The notes beneath the pieces were generated by a model that saw nothing but the letters and a program-made list of their open reading frames with translations, did not search any database and was not told the DNA's origin. 14,008 nt of DNA, taken from positions 1 to 14,008 of the forward strand of contig JAHHRC010000030.1 in assembly GCA_020026035.1 (NCBI GenBank). The letters are read 5' to 3'. Shown here piece by piece: positions 5,738-13,400 of this stretch. Each line of letters begins with the position of its first letter. The stretch's first letter is position 1. The position numbers and the translations under genes were made by a program. The DNA is from Erysipelotrichaceae bacterium. GTDB lineage: Bacteria > Bacillota_I > Bacilli_A > Erysipelotrichales > Erysipelotrichaceae.

Positions 5738-6319
5738 ATGAAAAAAACAATACTAACCATTCAAGGAAGTCCAAGACTACAAGGAAACACCAACAACGTA
5801 CTCACCCTACTAGAATCAAAACTAACACAAACCTACAACATCAACCGCATCAACCTACAAACAAAACACATCAACTATTGCCTTGGTTGTAACAAATGCC
5901 AACAAACAAGCGCCTACAAATGCGTACAACAAGACGACATGAATGACCTTCTTAGTAACCTCATCGAAGCCGATGTGATCATCTATGCAACACCACTTTA
6001 CGGACATAACTACTCAGCTCAACTCAAAACCTTCCTTGACCGCCACGTTCCGCTTATGAAATTTGAAGAAAACGACCAATCCGTAACCAACATGCAAATT
6101 CATTCCGCACTTCAAAACAAACCCGTAGCCCTACTTGTCACATGCCAAGGACCAATTGAAGACAACACCGAACTCATCCAACAACTCTTTGAAAAATACA
6201 CACAATCCACACTTACCAAAAACCTTGGCACCTACATCTTCCCCTTCACGCAAGATAACACCAACCAAACACAGATCGACCTCAATACCATCGACACCCT
6301 CGTATCCAAGCTACGATAA
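5738..6319 (+). CDS. Flavodoxin-fold NAD(P)H reductase, iron-sulfur-flavoprotein-like
   Basis: A 193-residue cytoplasmic FMN protein. The FMN phosphate loop is GSPRLQGNTNN (10-20), and ATPLYGHNYSAQLKTFLDR is the usual second flavin-binding segment of the NADPH-dependent FMN reductase family. Cys48, Cys51, Cys54 and Cys62 give C-x2-C-x2-C-x7-C, which fits the compact cysteine motif that binds a 4Fe-4S cluster in archaeal and bacterial iron-sulfur flavoproteins. It may therefore pass electrons to oxidants such as O2 or H2O2, quinones or nitro compounds. A simpler NAD(P)H quinone or azo reductase without a cluster is the alternative. AAAAGGAG (5723-5730) is the RBS. The divergent MerR/GyrI regulator and the 19-bp-spacer promoter suggest induction by a small toxic molecule. 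Confidence 0.88.
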   Translation: MKKTILTIQGSPRLQGNTNNVLTLLESKLTQTYNINRINLQTKHINYCLGCNKCQQTSAYKCVQQDDMNDLLSNLIEADVIIYATPLYGHNYSAQLKTFLDRHVPLMKFEENDQSVTNMQIHSALQNKPVALLVTCQGPIEDNTELIQQLFEKYTQSTLTKNLGTYIFPFTQDNTNQTQIDLNTIDTLVSKLR

Positions 6320-6355
6320 AAAGATAATACTAACTATCTCCCACTAACAAACAAA

Positions 6356-6411
6356 AGCACCCATAAAGGATTCCACAAGAACTGTGCAACCTCTTTATCG
6401 GTGCTCTTTTT
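6356..6411. terminator. Large bidirectional terminator hairpin between convergent genes
   Basis: AGCACC (6356-6361) pairs with GGTGCT (6400-6405). After a C-C mismatch, ATAAAG (6363-6368) pairs with CTTTAT (6393-6398), and inside that CACA (6374-6377) can pair with TGTG (6383-6386). TCTTTTT follows on the + strand, and a T-rich run (complement of AAAA at 6353-6356) follows on the - strand. It can therefore end both the flavoprotein gene and the EF-G-like gene. Confidence 0.75.
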
Positions 6412-6429
6412 AAACTACATGAATATCTA

Positions 6430-8490
6430 TCAATTCTTCTTTGCTTCTATGACCTTCATTGCAACATCATGAGGCGCTTCTTCATAACGATCAAAGTCAA
6501 TCACATATCGACCACGACCTTGTGTCATGGAACGTAACTCAGGTGTATACCGTAACATCTCAGCCATAGGAACTTCCGCTAAGATCACCTGTTCATTTCG
6601 ATCATTCATCGACATATCAAGAATCATACCACGACGCTTTGTAATATCTCCCATAAGCGTACCGGTATAACCTTCCGGAGCCGTAATCTCTACTTTACCA
6701 ATTGGCTCTAACAAGATTGGCTTCGCAAGTGGCATACCTTTGTTATAGGCAAGTCTAGCCGCTTCCTTAAATGCCATTTCCTTGGAATCCACAGGGTGAT
6801 ACGATCCATCGTACAACGTTGCCTTCACACCAACAACCTTATAGCCAGCCAAAGGACCCTTTAACATACAATCACGCAAGCCTTGTTCGGTTGGCGCAAA
6901 GAACTGTTTTGGAACCGCTCCACCAAACACCTCTTCCGCAAAGACCATCTCTTCGCTATCACAAGGTTCAAAGCGTACCCAAACATCCCCATACATACCA
7001 GCTCCACCGGTCTGTTTCTTATAACGACCCTGTGCTTCACTTGTACCACGAATCGTTTCTCGATATTGAACCGTAGGAACCGTAGTTGTCACATCTACTT
7101 TGTACTTACTCTTAAGCTTTGCAAGAATCAAATCGATATGTTGACTACCAAGTCCATACAGAACCATTTCATTCGTTTCTTTGTTTTTATCTAAGACAAT
7201 CGTAAGGTCTTCCCGACACAAATTACGAATACCACTAAACATCTTATCTTCATCGTTCTTTGTCTTTGGCCAAATCGCATACCCTAACATTGGACGAGGC
7301 ATCTCAATACTTGGATACACAACCACCTTACTCAACGAACAAAGCGTATCATTCGTCTCTGTCTCACTCAACTTCACAACCGCTCCAATGTCCCCCGTAA
7401 ACAACTTACCAACTGCCATTTGGAACTTACCATTGATCACATATACCGATGAAATCTTTTCACTGACATCTTTCTTTGCATTCAATACCTGTGAATCACT
7501 ATGAAGCACACCAGACATCACCTTCAAATACGAAATCTTACCAACAAATGGATCAATCACTGTCTTAAACACAAAGCAAGACAACGCTTCCTTTTCATTC
7601 GTATCCATCAAGATATCTTGACCCTTCAAATTACTTGCATGCACATGACCCATTTCGGCATAACTTGGGAAGTATTCTGTAATCAAGTCCATCAAACGAA
7701 CCATACCCGTTTGTTTGTCCGAAGAACCACAATACACAGGACGAATATCCCCATTACGAACCCCAATACGCAAACCTCTTGCAATCTCTTGTTCACTATA
7801 TGGTTCGCCATTGAAGAACTTTTCCATCAACGCATCATCACTCATCGCAATGGCTTCGGCAATCTCTTCATAGTACCCACTTACAACATCACTTAACTCA
7901 CTAGGTACTTCTTTTGGATGACTTAAATCATTGTAATACCAAGCCTTATTACGCAAGATATTCACAGACCCAATCACTTTTCCATCTTCCACAATTGGCA
8001 TTTCAAACGGAATGACAGAATTTCCAAACTCTTCACGCAACTGTCCATACGTACGATCAAAGTCCACATCTGCTTCATCCATCTTGTTAATAAAGAAGAT
8101 CGTAGGCAAATGTTGCTTCTCAACCGCTTCAAGATAGGCATTTCTAGTACCTTGTTCCACGCCTTCCTTACCATCCACAACAATCAGTGCATTATCACCA
8201 ACCGTAAGACCTGTCTTCAATTCTCCTTCATAATCCACATAGCCCGGTGTATCAATGAAGTTAATCTTCATATCCTTCCATTCCACCGATGCTAAATGCA
8301 TATAACAAGAAGCCTTACGCTTACCTTCTTCCACATCAAAGTCCAAAGCACTCGTACCATCATTGCTACGACCATAGCGCTTAATCGCACCACTCGTATA
8401 CAAACAAGCCTCCACAACCGAAGACTTTCCAGCACCCGAATGCCCTAATACAACAACATTACGAACCTCATTTGCACGATAGTCTTTCAT
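6430..8490 (-). CDS. EF-G paralogue (EF-G2/FusA2-like translational GTPase)
   Basis: A 686-residue GTPase with the full EF-G domain order. The P-loop GHSGAGKS is at 16-23, the G3 motif reads DTPGYVDY at 80-87, NKMD is at 135-138 and a CGSSDKQTG segment lies near 255. It also has EF-G domains II-V, including domain IV YHPVDSKEMAFKEAA. It differs from canonical FusA. The G3 motif has Tyr84 where DTPGH carries the catalytic His, and switch I (DFDVEEGKRKAS) lacks the RGIT threonine. These are marks of the EF-G2 class, some members of which are reported to have little or no ribosome-stimulated GTPase. It is therefore a specialised factor, not the housekeeping EF-G. The ATG at 8488-8490 was preferred over the in-frame TTG two codons upstream because AGGAGG is then 8 nt away. 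It lies 12 bp after the ankyrin gene, whose stop codon overlaps this RBS, so the pair is probably translationally coupled. Confidence 0.93.
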   Translation of the reverse strand: MKDYRANEVRNVVVLGHSGAGKSSVVEACLYTSGAIKRYGRSNDGTSALDFDVEEGKRKASCYMHLASVEWKDMKINFIDTPGYVDYEGELKTGLTVGDNALIVVDGKEGVEQGTRNAYLEAVEKQHLPTIFFINKMDEADVDFDRTYGQLREEFGNSVIPFEMPIVEDGKVIGSVNILRNKAWYYNDLSHPKEVPSELSDVVSGYYEEIAEAIAMSDDALMEKFFNGEPYSEQEIARGLRIGVRNGDIRPVYCGSSDKQTGMVRLMDLITEYFPSYAEMGHVHASNLKGQDILMDTNEKEALSCFVFKTVIDPFVGKISYLKVMSGVLHSDSQVLNAKKDVSEKISSVYVINGKFQMAVGKLFTGDIGAVVKLSETETNDTLCSLSKVVVYPSIEMPRPMLGYAIWPKTKNDEDKMFSGIRNLCREDLTIVLDKNKETNEMVLYGLGSQHIDLILAKLKSKYKVDVTTTVPTVQYRETIRGTSEAQGRYKKQTGGAGMYGDVWVRFEPCDSEEMVFAEEVFGGAVPKQFFAPTEQGLRDCMLKGPLAGYKVVGVKATLYDGSYHPVDSKEMAFKEAARLAYNKGMPLAKPILLEPIGKVEITAPEGYTGTLMGDITKRRGMILDMSMNDRNEQVILAEVPMAEMLRYTPELRSMTQGRGRYVIDFDRYEEAPHDVAMKVIEAKKN

Positions 8491-8502
8491 ATCCAAACCC
8501 TC

Positions 8503-9171
8503 CTACTTCAACGTGTCCTTCAAGTCCATAAAGCACTCTTTACGAACATAATGAATCGCCATGTTCCCATCAAAGTCCTTCATATCCTTGTTTGCACCAT
8601 GTTTCAAAAGATCCTCTACAAGACCCTCATACCCAATATACGCAGCCCGCATCAAAGCCGTACAACCACGCATATCCACTGCATTGACATTCGCTCCATG
8701 TTCCAATAGGAAGTCGACAACGTCTAACTTATAGCCATTTACCGCTTCCATCAAAGCACTACGACCCTGTTCATCTTGGAAATTCACATCAGCGCCCATT
8801 TCCACTAAGAAACAAACGACATCCATCTCTCCAAGAAGACTTGCACGCATTAATGACGTACGTCCCTTATCATCATGCGCATTCACATCTGCTCCATGCT
8901 CAACAAGCAGCTTACAGATTTCCAAATGCCCTTTCTTCGAAGCACCCATTAAAGCCGTCTTATTATGCTTATCACGCGCTCTAACATCCGCTCCATTATC
9001 CAATAGATACTGCACGACATCCAAATGTCCACGCTTTGCACTACGCATCAAAGCCGTACGACCATCGCCATTGGCAATGTTTACATTCGCACCCTTTGAT
9101 ACACATGAGCACACCTTTGCAAACTCCCCGTGTGCCGCTGCCGAAAAGAATTCCTTGTTTGTTTGGTCCAT
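8503..9171 (-). CDS. Ankyrin-repeat protein
   Basis: A 222-residue soluble protein made almost wholly of ankyrin repeats: an N-terminal cap (NKEFFSAAAHGEF) and about six 33-residue repeats. The repeats carry the pattern DxxGRTALMRAxxxGHLDVVxxLLxHGADVNA. The usual TPLHxA is replaced throughout by T/S-A/S-LM-x-A. There is no signal peptide, membrane helix or catalytic domain. Ankyrin proteins mediate protein-protein contacts, and the tight coupling to the EF-G paralogue suggests a partner in the same process, possibly the factor or the ribosome; that is inference. The ATG at 9169-9171 was chosen over the in-frame TTG two codons upstream because of the AAGGAGG position. The 17 nt ending at this ATG are identical to those before the EF-G paralogue. 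Confidence 0.93.
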   Translation of the reverse strand: MDQTNKEFFSAAAHGEFAKVCSCVSKGANVNIANGDGRTALMRSAKRGHLDVVQYLLDNGADVRARDKHNKTALMGASKKGHLEICKLLVEHGADVNAHDDKGRTSLMRASLLGEMDVVCFLVEMGADVNFQDEQGRSALMEAVNGYKLDVVDFLLEHGANVNAVDMRGCTALMRAAYIGYEGLVEDLLKHGANKDMKDFDGNMAIHYVRKECFMDLKDTLK

Positions 9172-9213
9172 ATCCAAACCCTCCTTCTTCTAACAATCGA
9201 AACCCGAATGTAC

Positions 9214-9241
9214 AAAAAAGATGGGCAATCTATGTCCATCT
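9214..9241 (-). terminator. Intrinsic terminator/attenuator in the leader of the ankyrin-EF-G operon
   Basis: On the - strand AGATGG (9241-9236) pairs with CCATCT (9224-9219) around an 11-nt loop, followed by five further T. It ends about 43 nt before the ankyrin ATG, and no promoter is evident between it and that ATG. It therefore either ends an upstream transcript or acts as an attenuator inside the ankyrin-EF-G leader. Its 5' arm overlaps the stop codon of the possible small ORF at 9240-9347. Confidence 0.65.
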
Positions 9242-9347
9242 AATTTCGCATAATCATATTATCAAGAACGCAAACGTCTACCACCACACAAATGGTGCTA
9301 AAAGGTACATGAAAAATTGTTAGTCCCACACGTTGATTCATGATCAT
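9240..9347 (-). CDS. Possible 35-residue small or leader peptide
   Basis: An ATG at 9345-9347 follows GGAG by 4 nt and opens a 35-codon frame ending in TAG at 9240-9242. A second ATG is two codons downstream. The peptide has a hydrophobic middle (VGLTIFHVPF, then STICVVVDVCVL), so it could be a small membrane peptide. Just as likely, it is a leader peptide whose translation affects the terminator that overlaps its stop codon. A candidate promoter lies just upstream (9371-9398). A 36-codon open frame can occur by chance; the combination with an RBS and an overlapping terminator is what raises it above background. Confidence 0.35.
   Translation of the reverse strand: MIMNQRVGLTIFHVPFSTICVVVDVCVLDNMIMRN
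9282..9297 (-). other. Hairpin in the ankyrin-EF-G leader
   Basis: CACCA-TTTGTG-TGGTG on the - strand forms a 5-bp stem with a 6-nt loop inside the leader, upstream of the terminator. A smaller ATAAT-ATG-ATTAT hairpin follows. The region does not match T-box or any riboswitch consensus that I recognise. Confidence 0.35.
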
Positions 9348-9370
9348 TACACTCCGTTTCTGATACTCAT

Positions 9371-9398
9371 ATTGTAGCGCAATAAAACATAAGTGCAA
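9371..9398 (-). promoter_or_regulatory. Candidate promoter of the ankyrin-EF-G operon leader
   Basis: On the - strand TTGCAC (9398-9393), a 16-bp spacer and TACAAT (9376-9371) form a plausible sigma-A promoter. Transcription would begin near 9364, giving a leader of about 190 nt to the ankyrin ATG. This covers the 291-bp gap between the ankyrin and MscS genes together with the small ORF and the terminator. Confidence 0.55.
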
Positions 9399-9447
9399 CA
9401 CCAAAAAACACTTTTCTTATGCAAAAATCATAAAATAACGGTAAATT

Positions 9448-9463
9448 ATGTAACCGATTACAT
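9448..9463 (-). terminator. Weak hairpin at the end of the MscS gene
   Basis: ATGTAA-TCGG-TTACAT on the - strand is a 6-bp AT-rich stem beginning at the stop codon, followed only by AATTTA and later T-rich stretches. It is at best a weak terminator, so MscS transcripts may continue into the ankyrin-EF-G leader. Confidence 0.3.
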
Positions 9464-10332
9464 TATTTCTGCATATACACCGTACGAATTGGGAATGGAA
9501 TGTTAATACCAGCCTTGTTAAATTCCACAAGAATCCCCTCACGCACATCACTACACAAGCGATTAATCGTATCCACACTACTTGAAGTAAGTGGTACCAC
9601 CAGCAACAACGCCGAATCCTGGAACTCCTTAAAATTCACCCGAACAATCGGAACCCCATTCTTTTTATCTTCTTCACTTCGTGTATCCAAGAATAACTCA
9701 CATCCCTCAACAACACGCTCAATCACCTTATAACATTCTTTCAGATCTGTCTCATAGCCAACACCTACTTCAACAATACTTGAGTAATAGGCATGCCCAT
9801 CATAGGTCTTATCCTCAATTGCCTCACTATTCAACGTCGAATTCGGAATAATCACATTCGTACCAATCGGTGTACGAATCACCGTATGCCGGAAGGTAAT
9901 TTCAAGAACCGTCCCTTGAATGCCTTGCCCTTTCAACGTAATGCGATCACCAACCTTAAATGGTTGATAAATCGCCAAAAAGAAACCAGCAATGTAATTG
10001 CCAAACGTTGCCTGTGCTGCTAAACCAATCACAACAGCCACAATTCCGGAAGCACCAAGTGCCGCCTTCGCAATTCCTTCAAATGGCTTCACATCATTCA
10101 ACACAATCAAGGCCGCCACAATATACACAACCGTATGCAACGTTCTTGAAATATACTTCAACGACAAATCATTCTCATCGCGCCCTTTAAGCATCATCGC
10201 CTTTTCAGACAAGCGATTCAAAAACTTCACAATCACCGTAGCCAACACATACGCCACGACCGCATGAATCGCAAATGACAACAAACCGCCCTTCACGAAT
10301 CCATCTCCAAATGTCCAAATACTATGACTCAT
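9463..10332 (-). CDS. mscS: Small-conductance mechanosensitive channel, MscS family
   Basis: A 289-residue inner-membrane channel that releases solutes on hypo-osmotic shock. Three hydrophobic segments are visible (about 17-38, 60-78, 88-125). The third is the pore helix, with the Gly/Ala-rich pattern ALGASGIVAVVIGLAAQATFG followed by NYIAGFFLAIYQPFKVGDRI. The cytoplasmic vestibule follows, with its beta domain (GTVLEITFRHTVIRT, then VIIPNSTLNSEAI) and the alpha/beta domain to the end. The length is close to E. coli MscS (286). The ATG at 10330-10332 was chosen because AGTAGGTG lies just upstream; a GTG 24 nt earlier is in frame but falls in the -10. It is monocistronic or loosely linked to the downstream ankyrin-EF-G operon, and divergent from the helicase gene. 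Confidence 0.95.
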   Translation of the reverse strand: MSHSIWTFGDGFVKGGLLSFAIHAVVAYVLATVIVKFLNRLSEKAMMLKGRDENDLSLKYISRTLHTVVYIVAALIVLNDVKPFEGIAKAALGASGIVAVVIGLAAQATFGNYIAGFFLAIYQPFKVGDRITLKGQGIQGTVLEITFRHTVIRTPIGTNVIIPNSTLNSEAIEDKTYDGHAYYSSIVEVGVGYETDLKECYKVIERVVEGCELFLDTRSEEDKKNGVPIVRVNFKEFQDSALLLVVPLTSSSVDTINRLCSDVREGILVEFNKAGINIPFPIRTVYMQK

Positions 10333-10354
10333 AAAACACCTACTTTCCACGTAC

Positions 10355-10382
10355 ACTATAGCACAACCAAAACACCTATCAA
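10355..10382 (-). promoter_or_regulatory. Promoter of mscS
   Basis: On the - strand TTGATA (10382-10377), a 16-bp spacer that includes TGC, and TATAGT (10360-10355) form a strong extended -10 promoter about 23 bp before the ATG. Confidence 0.65.
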
Positions 10383-10406
10383 TTCCAAAGAAAAATTATT
10401 TTATTC

Positions 10407-10429
10407 TGCTATAATGGTAGAACGGGGTG
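10407..10429 (+). promoter_or_regulatory. Extended -10 promoter and RBS of the SNF2 helicase gene
   Basis: TGC-TATAAT (10407-10415) is a perfect extended -10. GGGGTGA (10424-10430) is the Shine-Dalgarno that places the start at the ATG at 10436, rather than at the in-frame GTG lying inside the Shine-Dalgarno itself. The leader is about 14 nt. Confidence 0.7.
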
Positions 10430-10435
10430 ACACAA

Positions 10436-13400
10436 ATGATCAAAGAAAACGACTTACTCAATTACACAAACGCGTCCATTCTCGAAGACGCCCGCGACCT
10501 ATATTACGCAGGACATATCGGCACTGTAAAAATGATCCGCGGCAACTACAACGTACTTGAGATTACATCCAAAGTAAAAGACGCAAGAGGCTATAGCACC
10601 TATGAGCCAACCGTCTATCTCAACCAAGACGCTGACCAAATCCTTGACTACACTTGTACCTGTGAACACACACCAAACCAAATGTGTGAACACCAAACAA
10701 GTGTTTTAATCAAGACCATATACGATAACCTAAAACCACCACACCCAATTCTAAACCAACCTCAACAACCGCAAACAACCACACAAACAAGCTGGAAACG
10801 CTCCACAGCCCTTGAACTCAAACACCTCATCAATAGCTACACCGAACAAGCAAACTCCTTAAAACCAATCCTCCAAAAAACCACCAACATCCAAGCCCTA
10901 CCAGAACTAAACTTCCTACCAAACCACACCATTGCCTTAAGCTTACGCATCGGCCAAAAAGGAACCCGTAAATACTTAGTTCGAAACCTTTCCACATTCG
11001 CTACTAACATGCAACGTCAAGCCTTCGATGAATACGGCAAAAACCTTTCCTTCTACCACTCCATAGACGCCTTTGACGAACCATCCAAACCACTCATCCA
11101 ATTCATCCTCCAACTCATAAACATCACCAATACCGAATACCAAGAATACATCTACCTAGAAGGAGCCATTCTTGATCAATTCATCGACCATATCGCCTTC
11201 AAATCCCCATCCTTCTCTCTTCTACACTACCTTCACAACAACGTAGAACACAATTGCACCATCTACGACACCATCGATGATCTTGACATCAAACTCATCG
11301 AAAAAGACGATGGCTACCAACTCTCCTCCAACCCCTTCCATATCTACAAAGGTTACAACTTCCTCTACCTTAAACCCACCAGCAAACAACGCATGTACCG
11401 CATAAGTGCAAACAACCAAAACATAACCCCATTCCTTGAATACCTACAAGAAACCAAAGGCAAACCACAATACCTCTCACAAGCCGACCTTCCTGCCTTT
11501 ATTCAAGACGTCTTCCCAAACATCCAACAAACCCTACCAATCCAAACACCAAACCTAAACCTTGATGAATACATGAAAGAAACACCAACCATCAAAATCT
11601 ACCTCGATGCCCCAAACAAAGACACTCTTACCGCCAAAGTCGAAGCCACCTACAAAAACAACCAAACCTACAACATCCTAAACACCGACAAAGACACCTA
11701 CGCCAACCGCAACCTCCCTCATGAAAGCAAAATCGAACAAACCATCGCCCCAATGTTCAACACCTACGATGAACAAAGCCAAACCTTCGCCATCATTGAC
11801 CATGAAGAAATGTTCTTCAACTTACTCTATGAAGGCCTACAAACCCTCCAACAACTCGGCCAAGTCTTCATCTCAACCCGCCTAAAAGCCTACACCATCC
11901 AAACCCCAAGCAAATTCGACATCGGCATCTCCGTACAAAGCGGACTCTTAAAACTAGACATTGGCTCCAAAGAATTAAAACCGGAAGAACTCAGTGAAAT
12001 CCTAAGCCGGTATGATGAAAAGAAATCCTTTTACCGTCTTAAAAACGGTCAATTCATTCAAGCCAACGAAGCGTTAAAAGACCTTAACCAACTCCAAGAA
12101 ACCCTTCACTTCTCGAAAAAACAAATCAAAGACGAAAACATCCTCATTCCAACCTATCGTGCCCTATCCATCGACAACCTAACCAACAACACCAACAACC
12201 TCCTTCTCAACTACGATGACCACTTCTACCACCTCATCGAAAACATGAACGACATTCAACACAAACAATACACCCCACCAGAACCACTCAACCAAATCCT
12301 AAGAGACTACCAAAAGAAAGGCTATTCCTGGCTCAACTCCCTCTACGAAAACGGCTTCTGTGGCCTTCTAGCAGATGAAATGGGACTAGGAAAAACGATC
12401 CAAGTCATCGCCTTTGTCAAAGGATTAAAAAATAGAAAACGCGTCCTCATTGTCTCTCCAGCCTCGCTTGTCTATAACTGGGCAGCTGAGTTCAAACACT
12501 TCGCAAGCGACCTTCCAATCCGCCTAATCGCCGGTAACCAAGAAGAACGCGCCCACCTAATCGCATCAAGTAACGATGACGACATCATCATTACTTCCTA
12601 CGACCTTCTAAAACGCGACATTACCTCTTACCTTCCACTTGAATTCAGTGCCGAAATCATCGACGAAGCACAATTCATCAAAAACCCAAAAACCAAAGCC
12701 GCTAGAGCCGTCAAAGGAATCAACTCAAACTTCCGAATCGCCCTAACCGGAACACCTATCGAAAACCGCCTCTCAGAGCTATGGTCTATCTTCGATTACC
12801 TCATGCCAGGCTTCCTTTACTCGTATAAGCAATTCCAAAACGATATCGAATACCCAATCGTTCTATTGCAAGACGAAGAAGCCAAACAACGTCTCCAAAA
12901 CATGGTCGCACCATTTACCCTAAGACGCCTTAAAAAAGACGTCCTACAAGACCTACCAGACAAACTCGAAGAAGTACTATACGCACCACTTGAAGGTGAA
13001 CAAAAAGAACTCTATCAAGCAAGCGTACAAAACCTCACAAACGCCCTGAACAACGAATCTAACGATGACTTCAACAAACACCGCATCGAAGTCCTAGCGG
13101 AAATTACAAAACTCCGTGAAACCTGTTGCTCACCAGCCCTTCTTTACAAAAACTACCAAGGAAACTCCGCCAAAGAAGACATGTGTATTGACCTAATCAA
13201 TCGAGCAGTCAACTCCAACCACAAAGTCCTACTCTTCTCACAATTCACAAGCATGCTTGATATCCTCGTCAAACGCTTAGAACAAGAAGGCATCAAATAC
13301 CACATGTTAACAGGAAGCACGCCAAAGAAAGAACGTGCAAACCTTGTAGAACAATTCCAAAACGATGACGTTCCAGTCTTCTGTATCTCCTTAAAAGCTG

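Noticed and set aside
9214..9364. T-box or known riboswitch in the ankyrin-EF-G leader
   Set aside because: GGTGGTA followed by GCG near 9270-9285 loosely recalls a T-box, but the full AGGGTGGNACCGCG element and Stem I features are absent, and the terminator arm is not complementary to it.
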